The position numbers were made by a program, and so were the translations under genes. Below the pieces are notes generated by a model. It did not search any database. It had not been told where the DNA came from and was given only the letters and a program-made list of their open reading frames with translations. 64,000 nucleotides of DNA from Chryseobacterium jejuense. Its GTDB lineage: Bacteria; Bacteroidota; Bacteroidia; Flavobacteriales; Weeksellaceae. The first letter of the stretch is position 1. Each line of letters starts with the position of its first letter. The DNA lies in contig NZ_FNEG01000005.1 of the NCBI RefSeq assembly GCF_900100075.1, positions 1-64,000 of the forward strand. Reading direction: 5' to 3'. Positions 34,387-43,188 of the stretch are shown piece after piece.

Positions 34387-36033
34387 TTATTTACCCATAA
34401 CTTCAGTGATTGGATTTCCAACATTTCCACTTGGAAACTGGATTTTCAGTAATGAAGAAACAGTAGGAGCAATATCAGTCATATGATAAGCCTTGTTGCT
34501 TTCTCCGTGTTGAACTCCCCAACCCATAAAGATCAATGGAATGTGTGAGTCATAAGAATTCCATACACTGTGTGTGGTTCCTGTTTTAGAATATGGTGGA
34601 AGCATAGAATCGTGAGAGATCAATTGAATATCACCACTTCTCTGTCTGTTGATTCCATTGATAATTCTTTGTTTAATTGGCTCCAGAATACTTGCTTCTG
34701 CAACTCTGTCTACAGAAACCGCATATAAAACAGTAGGATCTTTTTCCAGCTCCTTAACAGCGAAGTTTCTTACATCATCCAACTCAAGTTTGCTGTCTGC
34801 CAATACTTTTCTGTCGAAGTAAATCTGGTAGTTATCAATCGCATTGATTAATTTATCAGCTCCGAATTTATCTTTCAGTTTTTGGTTAAGGTTCTTTTCA
34901 GCGCCCTCTCCAAAGAAACCTGTCGGGATCTTATGTTCTTTTAAGAATCCTACAGAATGTGCCCCACCGTGGTCAGCAGAAAGGAAAACAGTATACTCTC
35001 CTTTTCCAACTTTTGAATCCAGGTAACTGAAGAATTGTGCTAAATCCTGATCTAATCTGATATAAACGTCTTCAACTTCAATAGAGTTCGGGCCAAATTT
35101 ATGTCCTGCATAATCCGTAGAGGCCAAATTGATTGCTAAGAAGTCTGTAATATTATCTCCACCCAATTTTTCACCTTCCACAGAAGCTTCAGCCAGCTTT
35201 AATGTCAGCGTATTTCCAAAAGGTGTATAACGGATATTGTCTTTTTTTGTCTGATAATCTTTCGCAAGATCATTATAAGGGAATGTAGGTGTTTTTGCAC
35301 TTCCTAATAATCCTTCCCAAGGAGAATTGTCTGGTGCACTTTCTGTATACTGATTGATCGGAAGTAAAGTATTCCAACCGTTAGCTACCAATTTCTCAGG
35401 TAAATTCTGAGAGTTGAATGATTTTACCCACTGAGGAAGATCATTCATATACCAAGTACTTGTGATAAAGTTCCCAGTACTGTCGTCAAACCAGAAAGCT
35501 CCGTTTGGTGTGTGACCTGCAGGAAGAATAGAAGCTCTGTCTTTTAAAGAAACTCCGATTACTTTCCCTTGGAAATTGGTTGCCAGTCTCAATTCATCCG
35601 TTACTGTTGTAGACCAAAGATTTTTCGGAGAGTGGCTTCCTGTTTTGGTATTGGTTGTTCCTACCGGCTGAACGCTGTCATCCGCAGTACAATACACTCC
35701 TTTACCCGTTTCCTTATCTGTCCAGTCGTTTCCGGCAATCCCGTGAATGGCAGGTACCGATCCTGTATAGATACAAGTATGTCCCAAAGCTGTAATGGTA
35801 GGAACATAAGGAATGTGTACGTTATTTAAAGAATATCCTGTATTCAAAAGTCTTTTGAAACCGTCATTTCCATATTTGTTGTAAAAACGGTATAAATAAT
35901 CCCAACGCATCTGGTCTACTACCAGACCAACTACCAATTTGGGTCTTTCCAGTTGAGAATTTCTGTTCTTCTGCGCATTGATTGTAACTACGGACAAGAA
36001 AGTAGCTGCCGCAATTGAAATGTTCCTAAGCAT
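34387..36033 (-). CDS. pafA: Alkaline phosphatase PafA
   Basis: 548 residues, matching the PafA phosphatase of this bacterial family. Signal peptide (SVVTINAQ). VVGLVVDQMRWDYL supplies a metal-binding Asp and VPTITALGHT carries the nucleophile Thr at residue 79, as in PafA; LSADHGGAHS and GTTHSVWNSYDSHIPLIFMG supply the remaining metal ligands. A broad-specificity periplasmic phosphomonoesterase; PafA is known for phosphate-independent expression. It has a good -7 box just upstream. Confidence 0.93.
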   Translation of the reverse strand: MLRNISIAAATFLSVVTINAQKNRNSQLERPKLVVGLVVDQMRWDYLYRFYNKYGNDGFKRLLNTGYSLNNVHIPYVPTITALGHTCIYTGSVPAIHGIAGNDWTDKETGKGVYCTADDSVQPVGTTNTKTGSHSPKNLWSTTVTDELRLATNFQGKVIGVSLKDRASILPAGHTPNGAFWFDDSTGNFITSTWYMNDLPQWVKSFNSQNLPEKLVANGWNTLLPINQYTESAPDNSPWEGLLGSAKTPTFPYNDLAKDYQTKKDNIRYTPFGNTLTLKLAEASVEGEKLGGDNITDFLAINLASTDYAGHKFGPNSIEVEDVYIRLDQDLAQFFSYLDSKVGKGEYTVFLSADHGGAHSVGFLKEHKIPTGFFGEGAEKNLNQKLKDKFGADKLINAIDNYQIYFDRKVLADSKLELDDVRNFAVKELEKDPTVLYAVSVDRVAEASILEPIKQRIINGINRQRSGDIQLISHDSMLPPYSKTGTTHSVWNSYDSHIPLIFMGWGVQHGESNKAYHMTDIAPTVSSLLKIQFPSGNVGNPITEVMGK

Positions 36034-36055
36034 CCAAGTAAAATTTTATTGATCA

Positions 36056-36063
36056 CAAATTTA
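36056..36063 (-). promoter_or_regulatory. -7 promoter element for pafA
   Basis: TAAATTTG on the minus strand matches TAnnTTTG, about 23 bases before the pafA start. Confidence 0.65.
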
Positions 36064-36098
36064 GGGGTTTTGAATGTTTTAGAACGTGAATTTTTATT

Positions 36099-36106
36099 TA
36101 AATTTG
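36099..36106 (+). promoter_or_regulatory. -7 promoter element for the 36137 gene
   Basis: TAAATTTG matches TAnnTTTG and lies downstream of the GTG at 36086, favouring the ATG at 36137 as true start. Confidence 0.6.
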
Positions 36107-36136
36107 ATCTTTATTCAATTCTCAACAATATTCATC

Positions 36137-36922
36137 ATGATTTTAGGAGTCTACTGGTACTTTAAATTTCCTGAAGGTCTATACCATTTCAGGTTTTTTA
36201 AGTTTTTCGAAGGAAATGGAGGACATGCAGATAATGAAGCTGAATTGATAGCAAGAATTCAGGTTGATAGCACAGAGGATTTTATTGGAAAATTAGAAGA
36301 GCTTAAAACCCGGTTTAAAGAAGCTTTTTTACATCTTAATATCAACGGAAATCAACTCATCATCAGTATTGGAAGCCATATGCTTTTTGATTTTCATTTT
36401 CAGTGTGCTCTTGAAATAGAAGAATTATTGATTCGGGAAAATGCCAGCATACTAGATTTCAGTATTCCATTCAAATCACTTTCTACCAAAACCTATCATC
36501 CCGAAGGAAATCATTTTGGAAATAATGAACATCGTTTTCTACAGATTGTAGGTTCAGATTTCAAAAAAAACAATGCTGAAAATCTTTCCATAAGAATTGA
36601 TTGTAACCTGCCTTTATGTGATAAAAAAATTTTCATTAGTGACTTAGTAAGGATCTGCCAGGAAGAAAACCTCAACGTATTTTATTATAAAGATCATGAT
36701 TTCCGAAGCCATTGTAATCTGATGCTTTTCTTTACGAATGGTCACCAGAAAAAAGATTCAATTCAAACAGTCAATCTTAATTCGTTTGGAGATAAAGTGA
36801 GACAGCTTACTCAAAAATACCCGCTTCATTTCGGTCATCTTGAGGGTTTAAAATATTATCCTCAAAATGGTCCTAATGTTGAGCTGATGATAGATGAAGA
36901 ATATATTTTAAGTAAAAAATAA
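36137..36922 (+). CDS. Protein of unknown function with N-terminal membrane segment
   Basis: 261 residues from ATG 36137 (a GTG at 36086 would add 17). A short hydrophobic N-terminus (MILGVYWYFKFPEGLYHF) leads into a soluble mixed alpha/beta protein with no motif I can name; features are IRIDCNLPLCDKKIF, FYYKDHDFRSHCN and an acidic end. Divergent from pafA with about 100 bases between starts. No family assigned. Confidence 0.75.
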   Translation: MILGVYWYFKFPEGLYHFRFFKFFEGNGGHADNEAELIARIQVDSTEDFIGKLEELKTRFKEAFLHLNINGNQLIISIGSHMLFDFHFQCALEIEELLIRENASILDFSIPFKSLSTKTYHPEGNHFGNNEHRFLQIVGSDFKKNNAENLSIRIDCNLPLCDKKIFISDLVRICQEENLNVFYYKDHDFRSHCNLMLFFTNGHQKKDSIQTVNLNSFGDKVRQLTQKYPLHFGHLEGLKYYPQNGPNVELMIDEEYILSKK

Positions 36923-36962
36923 AACAAGTTTAATTCAAAAAACGCCTCTAAATATAATAGTT

Positions 36963-37355
36963 ATGATTAAATTTAAATATGTCATTCTGTATGTAGAAGA
37001 TGTAGAATCAGCAATGAATTTCTATAAAAACACTTTCAATACTGAAATCAAATTCATCACCCCTGAAAAAGATTATGGGGAACTGATTACAGGAGAAACT
37101 ACGTTGTCTTTTGCTTCTGTTGAATTAGCCGGTTCCAATATTAAAAAAGGATTTCTTCTTTCAAAAGCAGAGGAAAAACCTTTCGGAATTGAGCTTGGTT
37201 TTGTGACAGACGATGTAGAAACCTTAGTGGAAAAAGCAGTAAAAAACGGAGCAATTCTATATGAAGATATTACCGTAAAACCTTGGGGACAAAAAACGGC
37301 TTACATCAAAGATCCTGATAATTATTTAGTAGAGATTTGTACTGAAATTCAATAA
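36963..37355 (+). CDS. VOC-family (glyoxalase/bleomycin-resistance fold) protein
   Basis: 130 residues. Two beta-alpha-beta-beta-beta repeats: FKYVILYVEDVESAMNFYKNTF at the start and ELGFVTDDVETLVEKAV in the middle, ending WGQKTAYIKDPDNYLVEICT with the Glu metal ligand. Substrate unknown. It is followed after 10 bases by an acetyltransferase gene. Confidence 0.9.
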   Translation: MIKFKYVILYVEDVESAMNFYKNTFNTEIKFITPEKDYGELITGETTLSFASVELAGSNIKKGFLLSKAEEKPFGIELGFVTDDVETLVEKAVKNGAILYEDITVKPWGQKTAYIKDPDNYLVEICTEIQ

Positions 37356-37365
37356 AAATTCTTCC

Positions 37366-37902
37366 GTGGAAATAAAAAAACTACAACAGCTAACTTCCAA
37401 TCATAGTTTAAACTGGGGTCATAACGGGTATTCAACAGATATAATCTACTCTGTTTCTGCAATAGAATTCGGTGGTTCTTTTGAATTTACTCTGAGAGAA
37501 AAAAAACTTTCCTATACTAAAGTCTGGGAAACCGATTCCGATGATATTAATGAACTTAATACAATTATTGAAAAAGAGGCTTCTTTCGGAGCTTTTGCAG
37601 ATGGCGAACTTCAGGGCTGGATCATCTGTGAACACAGAACCTGGAACAACAGTTTCTACATTGAAAATATTCTCGTTAATGAAAAATACAGAAGACTGGG
37701 ATTGGGAATTATGCTGATTAAAAATGCTATCAAAGAGGCCAGAAAGCTGAACTGCCGGGTTATTGAACTTGAAACCCAAAACACGAACTATCCTGCCATA
37801 CAGTTTTACAGAAGAATGGGATTCAATATCACCGGAGTGAATACGAGATTGTATGATCATTCTGAAGAAATTGCCCTTTTTATGACATTGGATATTGAAT
37901 AA
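37366..37902 (+). CDS. GNAT N-acetyltransferase
   Basis: 178 residues from GTG 37366, the only start that leaves the upstream VOC stop clear. The acetyl-CoA motif is ILVNEKYRRLGLGIMLIKNA; IELETQNTNYPAIQFYRRMGF is the second conserved block. Acceptor unknown. Likely co-transcribed with the VOC gene. Confidence 0.9.
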   Translation: MEIKKLQQLTSNHSLNWGHNGYSTDIIYSVSAIEFGGSFEFTLREKKLSYTKVWETDSDDINELNTIIEKEASFGAFADGELQGWIICEHRTWNNSFYIENILVNEKYRRLGLGIMLIKNAIKEARKLNCRVIELETQNTNYPAIQFYRRMGFNITGVNTRLYDHSEEIALFMTLDIE

Positions 37903-37910
37903 ATGATAAA

Positions 37911-37955
37911 AGCGGGCTTCCTTCTACAACGCTCAGATAATAGCCCGCTTCTATT
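37911..37955. repeat. Decayed REP-like hairpin
   Basis: AGCGGGCT and AGCCCGCT pair around a 23-base loop; the right side AGCCCGCTTCTATTGATG is the same wording as the outer end of the REP units near 23 kb. It also sits between converging genes and may act as a terminator. Confidence 0.6.
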
Positions 37956-37971
37956 GATGTTTAAATTTCTT

Positions 37972-39312
37972 TTATTTGATTTTGGGTAAAACAATCAGGC
38001 TTTCATTCCCGGAAGCGTTAATCGCCTGTACAGCAAAGAAATAATTGTCTTTAGAATAAGGCAGCTTGATTGTATTTTCTTTGGTAAATATTTTTTTCTG
38101 CCACACAGAAGCGTCAGTTTCCCGCATTAGAATATAATACCCTGTTATTTCTCCTGATTTGGGTTTTTCCCAGGAGAGATCTGTAAAATTGGTAAGCTTG
38201 CTGACTTCTATTTTTACATTCTCAGGTTTTGAAGGTGATTTTGCGAGGTTGGCAAGAACTGCAATATTCACTCCTACATTCTTTTTAAAATAGTCAAAAT
38301 CCATAAATTCCGGCAGATCTCCGTATTGTACTCCATTCTCTTTTCTGATATCCTGATGCTGGTGGTTGAAGTTTTCGTTGAATTCCGTCAATCGTACAGC
38401 AGAAAATCCTTTTTCAACAAATGGAGTATGATCACCACCTCTAAGAAACCGGTCATTTCTATAGATTAATTTAACCTGTAGATGATCAACATACCGTTCG
38501 CCTATTTCCTTAATATATCTTGCCAGCTGTCTTGGTTCTCCATCATTTTCTAATCCAAATTTTCTGATATCCTGAGCTTTTTTATCCAGTTCATATTGAG
38601 GAAGACCTTCGGAAAAGACTCTCAATTGATGGGTATTGGTTAAATGAGTATCACTACTGAGATTATTGGAGATCATGTCATTATTCAGCAATGCTTCCAG
38701 TTGCCAGCCTTCATTGGCAGCTTTCTCAGCTAGCATTTTGGAGCCTAACAATCCTTGTTCTTCTCCGGAAAAAGCTACCAATACAATACTTGCAGGAAAT
38801 TTAGATTTGCTTAATATTCTTGCGCTTTCTATCAGTGCTGCCACTCCACTTCCATCATCATTGGCTCCCGGTGCATTATCTTTGTTGTTCATCACATCGC
38901 TTACTCTAGAATCCAGATGGCCGCTCATCATAAACAATCTTTTATCATTGGGATTTGTTCCATGGATAATGACAATAGCATTTCCTAAATTGGTGGGTCG
39001 GTCAATTCTTTTTCCATCCGGCTGAATGGTTTGATTCTGCAAAAAAACCTCCATTCTTCCCCCTGCATTTTTAGCATAGTCATTGAACTTTTTCAATACC
39101 CATTTTCTGGCAGCTCCTATTCCTCTCTTAGGATCTGTAGTAGAACTCATGGTATGTCTCGTTCCAAAACTTACCAGGGAGTTAATATGGCTTTTCAATG
39201 AATCTGTACTTACCTGTGAAACATAATTGATGATTTCAGGATCCTGAGCAACCGTTTGCTGAGCATTGAATATAACAGGAATAAAGAACAAAGTGAAGAG
39301 TATTTTTCTCAT
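37972..39312 (-). CDS. M28-family zinc metallopeptidase
   Basis: 446 residues. Signal peptide (FNAQQTVAQ). The M28 zinc ligands are visible: SGHLDSR (His, Asp), GANDDGSGVA (bridging Asp), FSGEEQGLLGS (catalytic Glu and Glu ligand) and late GGDHTPFVEKG (His). A C-terminal FN3-like strand domain (FTDLSWEKPKSGEITGYYIL) follows. Probably an exported aminopeptidase in the periplasm; no T9SS domain is seen. Confidence 0.9.
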   Translation of the reverse strand: MRKILFTLFFIPVIFNAQQTVAQDPEIINYVSQVSTDSLKSHINSLVSFGTRHTMSSTTDPKRGIGAARKWVLKKFNDYAKNAGGRMEVFLQNQTIQPDGKRIDRPTNLGNAIVIIHGTNPNDKRLFMMSGHLDSRVSDVMNNKDNAPGANDDGSGVAALIESARILSKSKFPASIVLVAFSGEEQGLLGSKMLAEKAANEGWQLEALLNNDMISNNLSSDTHLTNTHQLRVFSEGLPQYELDKKAQDIRKFGLENDGEPRQLARYIKEIGERYVDHLQVKLIYRNDRFLRGGDHTPFVEKGFSAVRLTEFNENFNHQHQDIRKENGVQYGDLPEFMDFDYFKKNVGVNIAVLANLAKSPSKPENVKIEVSKLTNFTDLSWEKPKSGEITGYYILMRETDASVWQKKIFTKENTIKLPYSKDNYFFAVQAINASGNESLIVLPKIK

Positions 39313-39444
39313 AATGGATCTGTCAATTAATCTTTTTGCAGTTTATTTTGATTGGATGAAATTACAAAAAAGACAATAGACTTTATCTACAAAATCTTTA
39401 AATTAAAATTTCACTATTTTCGTAAAAAAATAACCTTACAGCAG

Positions 39445-39990
39445 ATGAATACTAAGAAAAATGTTTTGGAAAAAATGTCTGACCGGGAACTTGAGCAATA
39501 CATACAACCTAACAGTAAATTCGTTCCTCAAGCTATACAATATGCTTATGAAATATTACAGTCAAGAGGAAGAACATTTACAACTGAAGAACAGAATCAC
39601 ATTAGTTCCCTTATTTCTACAACTGGTAAAAGCGAAACCATAATACACCCCAATCATACAAAAGCTTCCAATCTTATCTACTTATCTGGAGCTATGGGAA
39701 TTGCCGGTTTAATCTGGACATCAGAACAGTTAAATTCAGGCTTGGCAATCTTCATTTCTGTAGCGGTCATTGCTTTTGTTTTTGGAACCGGATATATGAT
39801 AGGAAAGGGAAATGTAATGTTCAAATATCTATTCCTCTTTCTTTTTGCCATCGGCATCCTTGGAATACCTACAATAATAGCACACTTAAGTACAGATCCT
39901 ATTCTAGCAATAGTAAATGTTTTACAACTCATTCTTCAAACATGGGCTGCTATACTTCTTTTAAAAATTCCCAGAACTAAAAAAGGATAA
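39445..39990 (+). CDS. Membrane protein with cytosolic helical head
   Basis: 181 residues from ATG 39445; a TTG at 39352 would add 31 residues with poor protein character, and TATTTTCG about 30 bases before the ATG resembles a promoter. A soluble N-terminus (MSDRELEQYIQPNSKFVPQAIQYAYEIL) precedes four membrane segments. The head motif, a helix with VPQAIQYAYEILQSRG, recurs in Bacteroidota hypothetical proteins. Function unknown. Nine bases upstream of a Crp-like gene. Confidence 0.78.
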   Translation: MNTKKNVLEKMSDRELEQYIQPNSKFVPQAIQYAYEILQSRGRTFTTEEQNHISSLISTTGKSETIIHPNHTKASNLIYLSGAMGIAGLIWTSEQLNSGLAIFISVAVIAFVFGTGYMIGKGNVMFKYLFLFLFAIGILGIPTIIAHLSTDPILAIVNVLQLILQTWAAILLLKIPRTKKG

Positions 39991-39999
39991 ACATTTCAC

Positions 40000-40572
40000 A
40001 TGGAAAACCTTCTTACCTACATCCGTTCTCTTACCTCATTTTCAGATGAAAGCTGGAATTTACTTCAACCTGCTCTCACTGAAAAGCAGTACAAAAAGAA
40101 TGAATTGATCCTAAGAGAAGGTGAAGTATGTAAATCTTTATTTTACATTGATAAAGGATATTGTAAATCTTACTATGAAATAGACGGCGTAATAAAAAAC
40201 ACAGACTTCTTCTTTGAAAATGAAATTGCTACCCATATCAGCAGTTTTGGAAGCGAGAAGCCTTCGGAATTTAATATGGCTGCCTGTGAAGAATTGCATG
40301 TTGTAATTTTTGATAAAGAAAAACTATTCAAAATTGCAGAACAACACATCGAAATAGAATCACTGGGACGACACTGTATTCGTCAGTTTGCTTCTAAGCA
40401 GGAAGAGTTTTCTAATCTCTTCAAACTATATTCCGCTCAGGAAAGACTGGAATATCTTGAAAAAAAACACCCTGAAATGCTGCAACGTATTCCTCTTACT
40501 CAACTGGCATCATTTCTGGGAGTAGCAAGGGAAACTTTAAGCAGGATCAGGAAACGGAGAATTTCTCAGTAA
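40000..40572 (+). CDS. Crp/Fnr family transcriptional regulator
   Basis: 190 residues: a cyclic-nucleotide-binding-like beta roll (ILREGEVCKSLFYIDKGYCKSYY) and a C-terminal winged HTH, with LTQLASFLGVARETLSRIRK as recognition region. No Fe-S cysteines in FNR spacing, so it is not an oxygen sensor of the FNR type. Bacteroidota members of this class often lack strict cAMP binding. Targets unknown. Confidence 0.9.
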   Translation: MENLLTYIRSLTSFSDESWNLLQPALTEKQYKKNELILREGEVCKSLFYIDKGYCKSYYEIDGVIKNTDFFFENEIATHISSFGSEKPSEFNMAACEELHVVIFDKEKLFKIAEQHIEIESLGRHCIRQFASKQEEFSNLFKLYSAQERLEYLEKKHPEMLQRIPLTQLASFLGVARETLSRIRKRRISQ

Positions 40573-40610
40573 CAGAATGATTTTGCTCTAAAAAAACACC
40601 AATAACCACC

Positions 40611-40871
40611 ATGAATATCAATGAAATAAAAGAAATAGCTCTCACCTCGAAACCTCTGAAGAAAAAAGAACTGAGTGATAAAATAAGAGAATTAAAGGAC
40701 AGCGGAATTTCCTTTCTAGGATGTTTTGCATTTACCCAACATAATCAACAAATTTCTACTTTAGAAGCCAAAAATCTGACATTGGAACTTGATGCTTTTA
40801 CAGATAAAGAAAAAACTGAATACAATGGATATCATAATTTGATGATGGAAGATTTTAAAGAAGAAGACTAA
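40611..40871 (+). CDS. Small hypothetical protein
   Basis: 86 residues, helical and charged, with IREL...GISFLGCFAFTQHNQ near the middle and an acidic end (EDFKEED). No family recognised. It stands 15 bases before the DUF1963-like gene and is probably expressed with it. Confidence 0.65.
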   Translation: MNINEIKEIALTSKPLKKKELSDKIRELKDSGISFLGCFAFTQHNQQISTLEAKNLTLELDAFTDKEKTEYNGYHNLMMEDFKEED

Positions 40872-40886
40872 TACCTTATCACAAAA

Positions 40887-41609
40887 ATGGACAACAGAAT
40901 TCAGGAAATCAAAAATAAGATAGAAAGACCTGCTACAGAATTTTTTACCGGTGGCTTCAGACCTCTGAATGTTTTGGAAGAATCATGGATCGGACGGGTA
41001 TTTGCCTATGCTGAAGATGAAGAGATTCCTTTGGATAAAAATGGAGATCCAATGATACCACTTATTCAGTTTTACCTTCCCAACCAACCTTTTGTGCCGG
41101 AACTGATAAAGAATAAAAAATTAATTACCGTATTTATCTCTCAGTATTTTCCGGGAATGCTTGAAAAAATGGGTGATCATTGGGTCATCCGGGAATATGA
41201 TGATTTGGAAAATATAGTCATCAAGGATTTACAAAGTCCGGTTTCTTATTTAAAACCATTTCCACTACGCTCCGAATTATATCCTAAAGACGCCCCTGTA
41301 TGGGATGGTGGCGGAATTGAGGATATAGACTACCGTTTAATCTCTGACATTGTGGAACTTGAAAGAGAAGGGCTTTTCAACAGTTATTATGATATCATTA
41401 AGCACAGTTACAGAACTAAATTGGGGGGCTATCCATCATTTTGCCAGCCTGGTATCGGGTTTAAGGATGGTTTTGGAGAAGGCTTCGAGTTTGTTTTTCA
41501 GGTTTCCTCAGACGGTAAGGCTAACTTGAATGTGGTTCATAGTGGCAGCCTTATGTTTGCAAAGAATAAGGAGACCGGAGAATGGAGTTTGTATTATGAT
41601 TTTTATTGA
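40887..41609 (+). CDS. DUF1963 (YwqG-like) protein
   Basis: 240 residues. The opening IERPATEFFTGGF, the middle PLIQFYLPNQPF and the closing KLGGYPSFCQPGIGF are the conserved parts of DUF1963/YwqG proteins; GGYPSFCQ is the best single motif. These are cytosolic beta-rich proteins; some are encoded next to toxin and immunity genes, though nothing here shows that role. Confidence 0.85.
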   Translation: MDNRIQEIKNKIERPATEFFTGGFRPLNVLEESWIGRVFAYAEDEEIPLDKNGDPMIPLIQFYLPNQPFVPELIKNKKLITVFISQYFPGMLEKMGDHWVIREYDDLENIVIKDLQSPVSYLKPFPLRSELYPKDAPVWDGGGIEDIDYRLISDIVELEREGLFNSYYDIIKHSYRTKLGGYPSFCQPGIGFKDGFGEGFEFVFQVSSDGKANLNVVHSGSLMFAKNKETGEWSLYYDFY

Positions 41610-41679
41610 GATCATCTCCTATTTTAAAATTCACCTATCTATAATCAATAAGGATTGATTTCACTTACATTTTTATACT

Positions 41680-42354
41680 ATGAAAACAGATTTTTTTCTA
41701 GAAATTGACCATTACATCAGTGGTTTACTTGCCCCTGAAGATCAAGCACTAAAAGATACGATTACATCTCTTGACACAGAAGGTCTTCCCCAACACAGTG
41801 TCTCTGCTAATCAAGGAAAATTTCTACAGGTCATGACGATGGCATGTAACGCAAAAAAAGTTTTGGAGCTGGGAACTTTAGGTGGCTACAGTACAATCTG
41901 GCTGGCCCGTGCTTTACCCGAAGAAGGTAAAATCATTACCATTGAAATAGATCAGCATCATGGAAAAGTTGCTCAACAAAACATTGAAAATGCAGGACTC
42001 TCAGACAAAGTAGAGTTTAGAATTGGTAAAGCATTAGATATTTTGCTCCAAATGGTAAATAGCAACAATGAAAAATTTGATATGATTTTTATTGATGCAG
42101 ATAAACCTCCCTACACAGAATATTTCAAGTATGCTCTTCAATTATCACGTCCCGGAACAATGATTATATTGGATAATGTAATCCGGGAAGGAAAGATTCT
42201 CAATACCACTAGCCAGGATGAGAAAGTACAGGGAGTTCAAAGGTTAAATAAATTACTGAGTACCACTGAAAATGTGACAGCCACAATTCTTCAGACTTTT
42301 GGAGCGAAAGAACATGATGGGATGGCTATTGCGGTGGTTAATAGGGTTGATTGA
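41680..42354 (+). CDS. Class I SAM-dependent O-methyltransferase
   Basis: 224 residues of the caffeoyl-CoA/catechol O-methyltransferase type. SAM-binding LELGTLGGYSTIWLARALP and IITIEIDQ are followed by the metal-binding FIDADKPPYTEYF and IILDNVIREGKI. Needs a divalent metal; acceptor unknown. Stands alone. Confidence 0.92.
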   Translation: MKTDFFLEIDHYISGLLAPEDQALKDTITSLDTEGLPQHSVSANQGKFLQVMTMACNAKKVLELGTLGGYSTIWLARALPEEGKIITIEIDQHHGKVAQQNIENAGLSDKVEFRIGKALDILLQMVNSNNEKFDMIFIDADKPPYTEYFKYALQLSRPGTMIILDNVIREGKILNTTSQDEKVQGVQRLNKLLSTTENVTATILQTFGAKEHDGMAIAVVNRVD

Positions 42355-42399
42355 TAAAAAAAATAGAACTAAAATATATTGAATATTATTATTAAAACA

Positions 42400-42430
42400 G
42401 TTTCGGCGCGGCCTTTGGCCGCGCCGAAAC
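42400..42430. repeat. Perfect GC-rich palindrome
   Basis: GTTTCGGCGCGGCC and GGCCGCGCCGAAAC are perfect 14-base arms around TTT. No T tract follows, so it is not a standard terminator. Its GC content is far above the surroundings. Confidence 0.85.
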
Positions 42431-42480
42431 TACTTACCATCCTTTACGGTTTTCCGTAATACATTTTCCATTGTGATCAC

Positions 42481-42488
42481 TACTTTTG
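42481..42488 (+). promoter_or_regulatory. -7 promoter element for the 42557 lipoprotein
   Basis: TACTTTTG matches TAnnTTTG, about 68 bases before the ATG. Confidence 0.5.
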
Positions 42489-42556
42489 AATACTCAATTT
42501 CAGAATTAAACTGAATTATATATTAATTGACATTCTAACCTGAAAATCTTATTAAA

Positions 42557-43102
42557 ATGAAGAAGGCATTCTTAATTGCTACATTATGCATATTAGCAAG
42601 TTGTGGCAATGAAAACAAATCTGAACCCTCACAAATAACCAATGAAGTTCAGCCCATACAATCAAATTTAGAACAATTAAAAACCGAAGCTTCGAGACTT
42701 AGAGGCGGAGGTTCTGTTAGTAATGTTGAATTAGAAAATGGAAAAGCAACTATAAGCTATGTAAAAAACTATGCAGAATACCAACAACTAAATCCACAAT
42801 CTAAATTAACTGAGAATGATCTCAGAGAATACTGGTCAACCGGACATGCAATTCAAAAAGCACTTATTTCAGGATCTGGAGCAATCTTGAAAAAAAATAA
42901 TTTTATTAATGAGGTCGAAATAATACTACCCTTTGAGAATAAAATCTATAAAATTGATGTAAAAAAAACAGAGCTAGAAAAATTTACTGGAAAAGATTTT
43001 TCACAAATCACAAACAACTGGACAAAAGATTTTGTTGACCCTTATGTTTATGATAAGGCAGGAAGAGAACTTTTTTTCAATAAATTTGGTTCTAAAAACT
43101 GA
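42557..43102 (+). CDS. Lipoprotein of unknown function
   Basis: 181 residues with lipobox ILASC (Cys about 16). The mature part begins with a disordered Glu/Asn/Gln-rich stretch, then SRLRGGGSVSNVELENGKAT, YVKNYAEYQQLNPQSKLTENDLREYW and a C-terminal helical end. No family recognised. Converges with mdh at a GC-rich terminator. Confidence 0.75.
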   Translation: MKKAFLIATLCILASCGNENKSEPSQITNEVQPIQSNLEQLKTEASRLRGGGSVSNVELENGKATISYVKNYAEYQQLNPQSKLTENDLREYWSTGHAIQKALISGSGAILKKNNFINEVEIILPFENKIYKIDVKKTELEKFTGKDFSQITNNWTKDFVDPYVYDKAGRELFFNKFGSKN

Positions 43103-43143
43103 TGCAGGTATAAAAAAATATACTGTTAATATTATTCAAACAA

Positions 43144-43169
43144 AAAACCGCGCCTTCCGGCGCGGTTTT
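43144..43169. terminator. GC-rich bidirectional terminator
   Basis: AAAACCGCGCC and GGCGCGGTTTT pair around TTCC between the converging lipoprotein and mdh genes. Confidence 0.88.
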
Positions 43170-43188
43170 CCTATATAAAATTCAGTAA

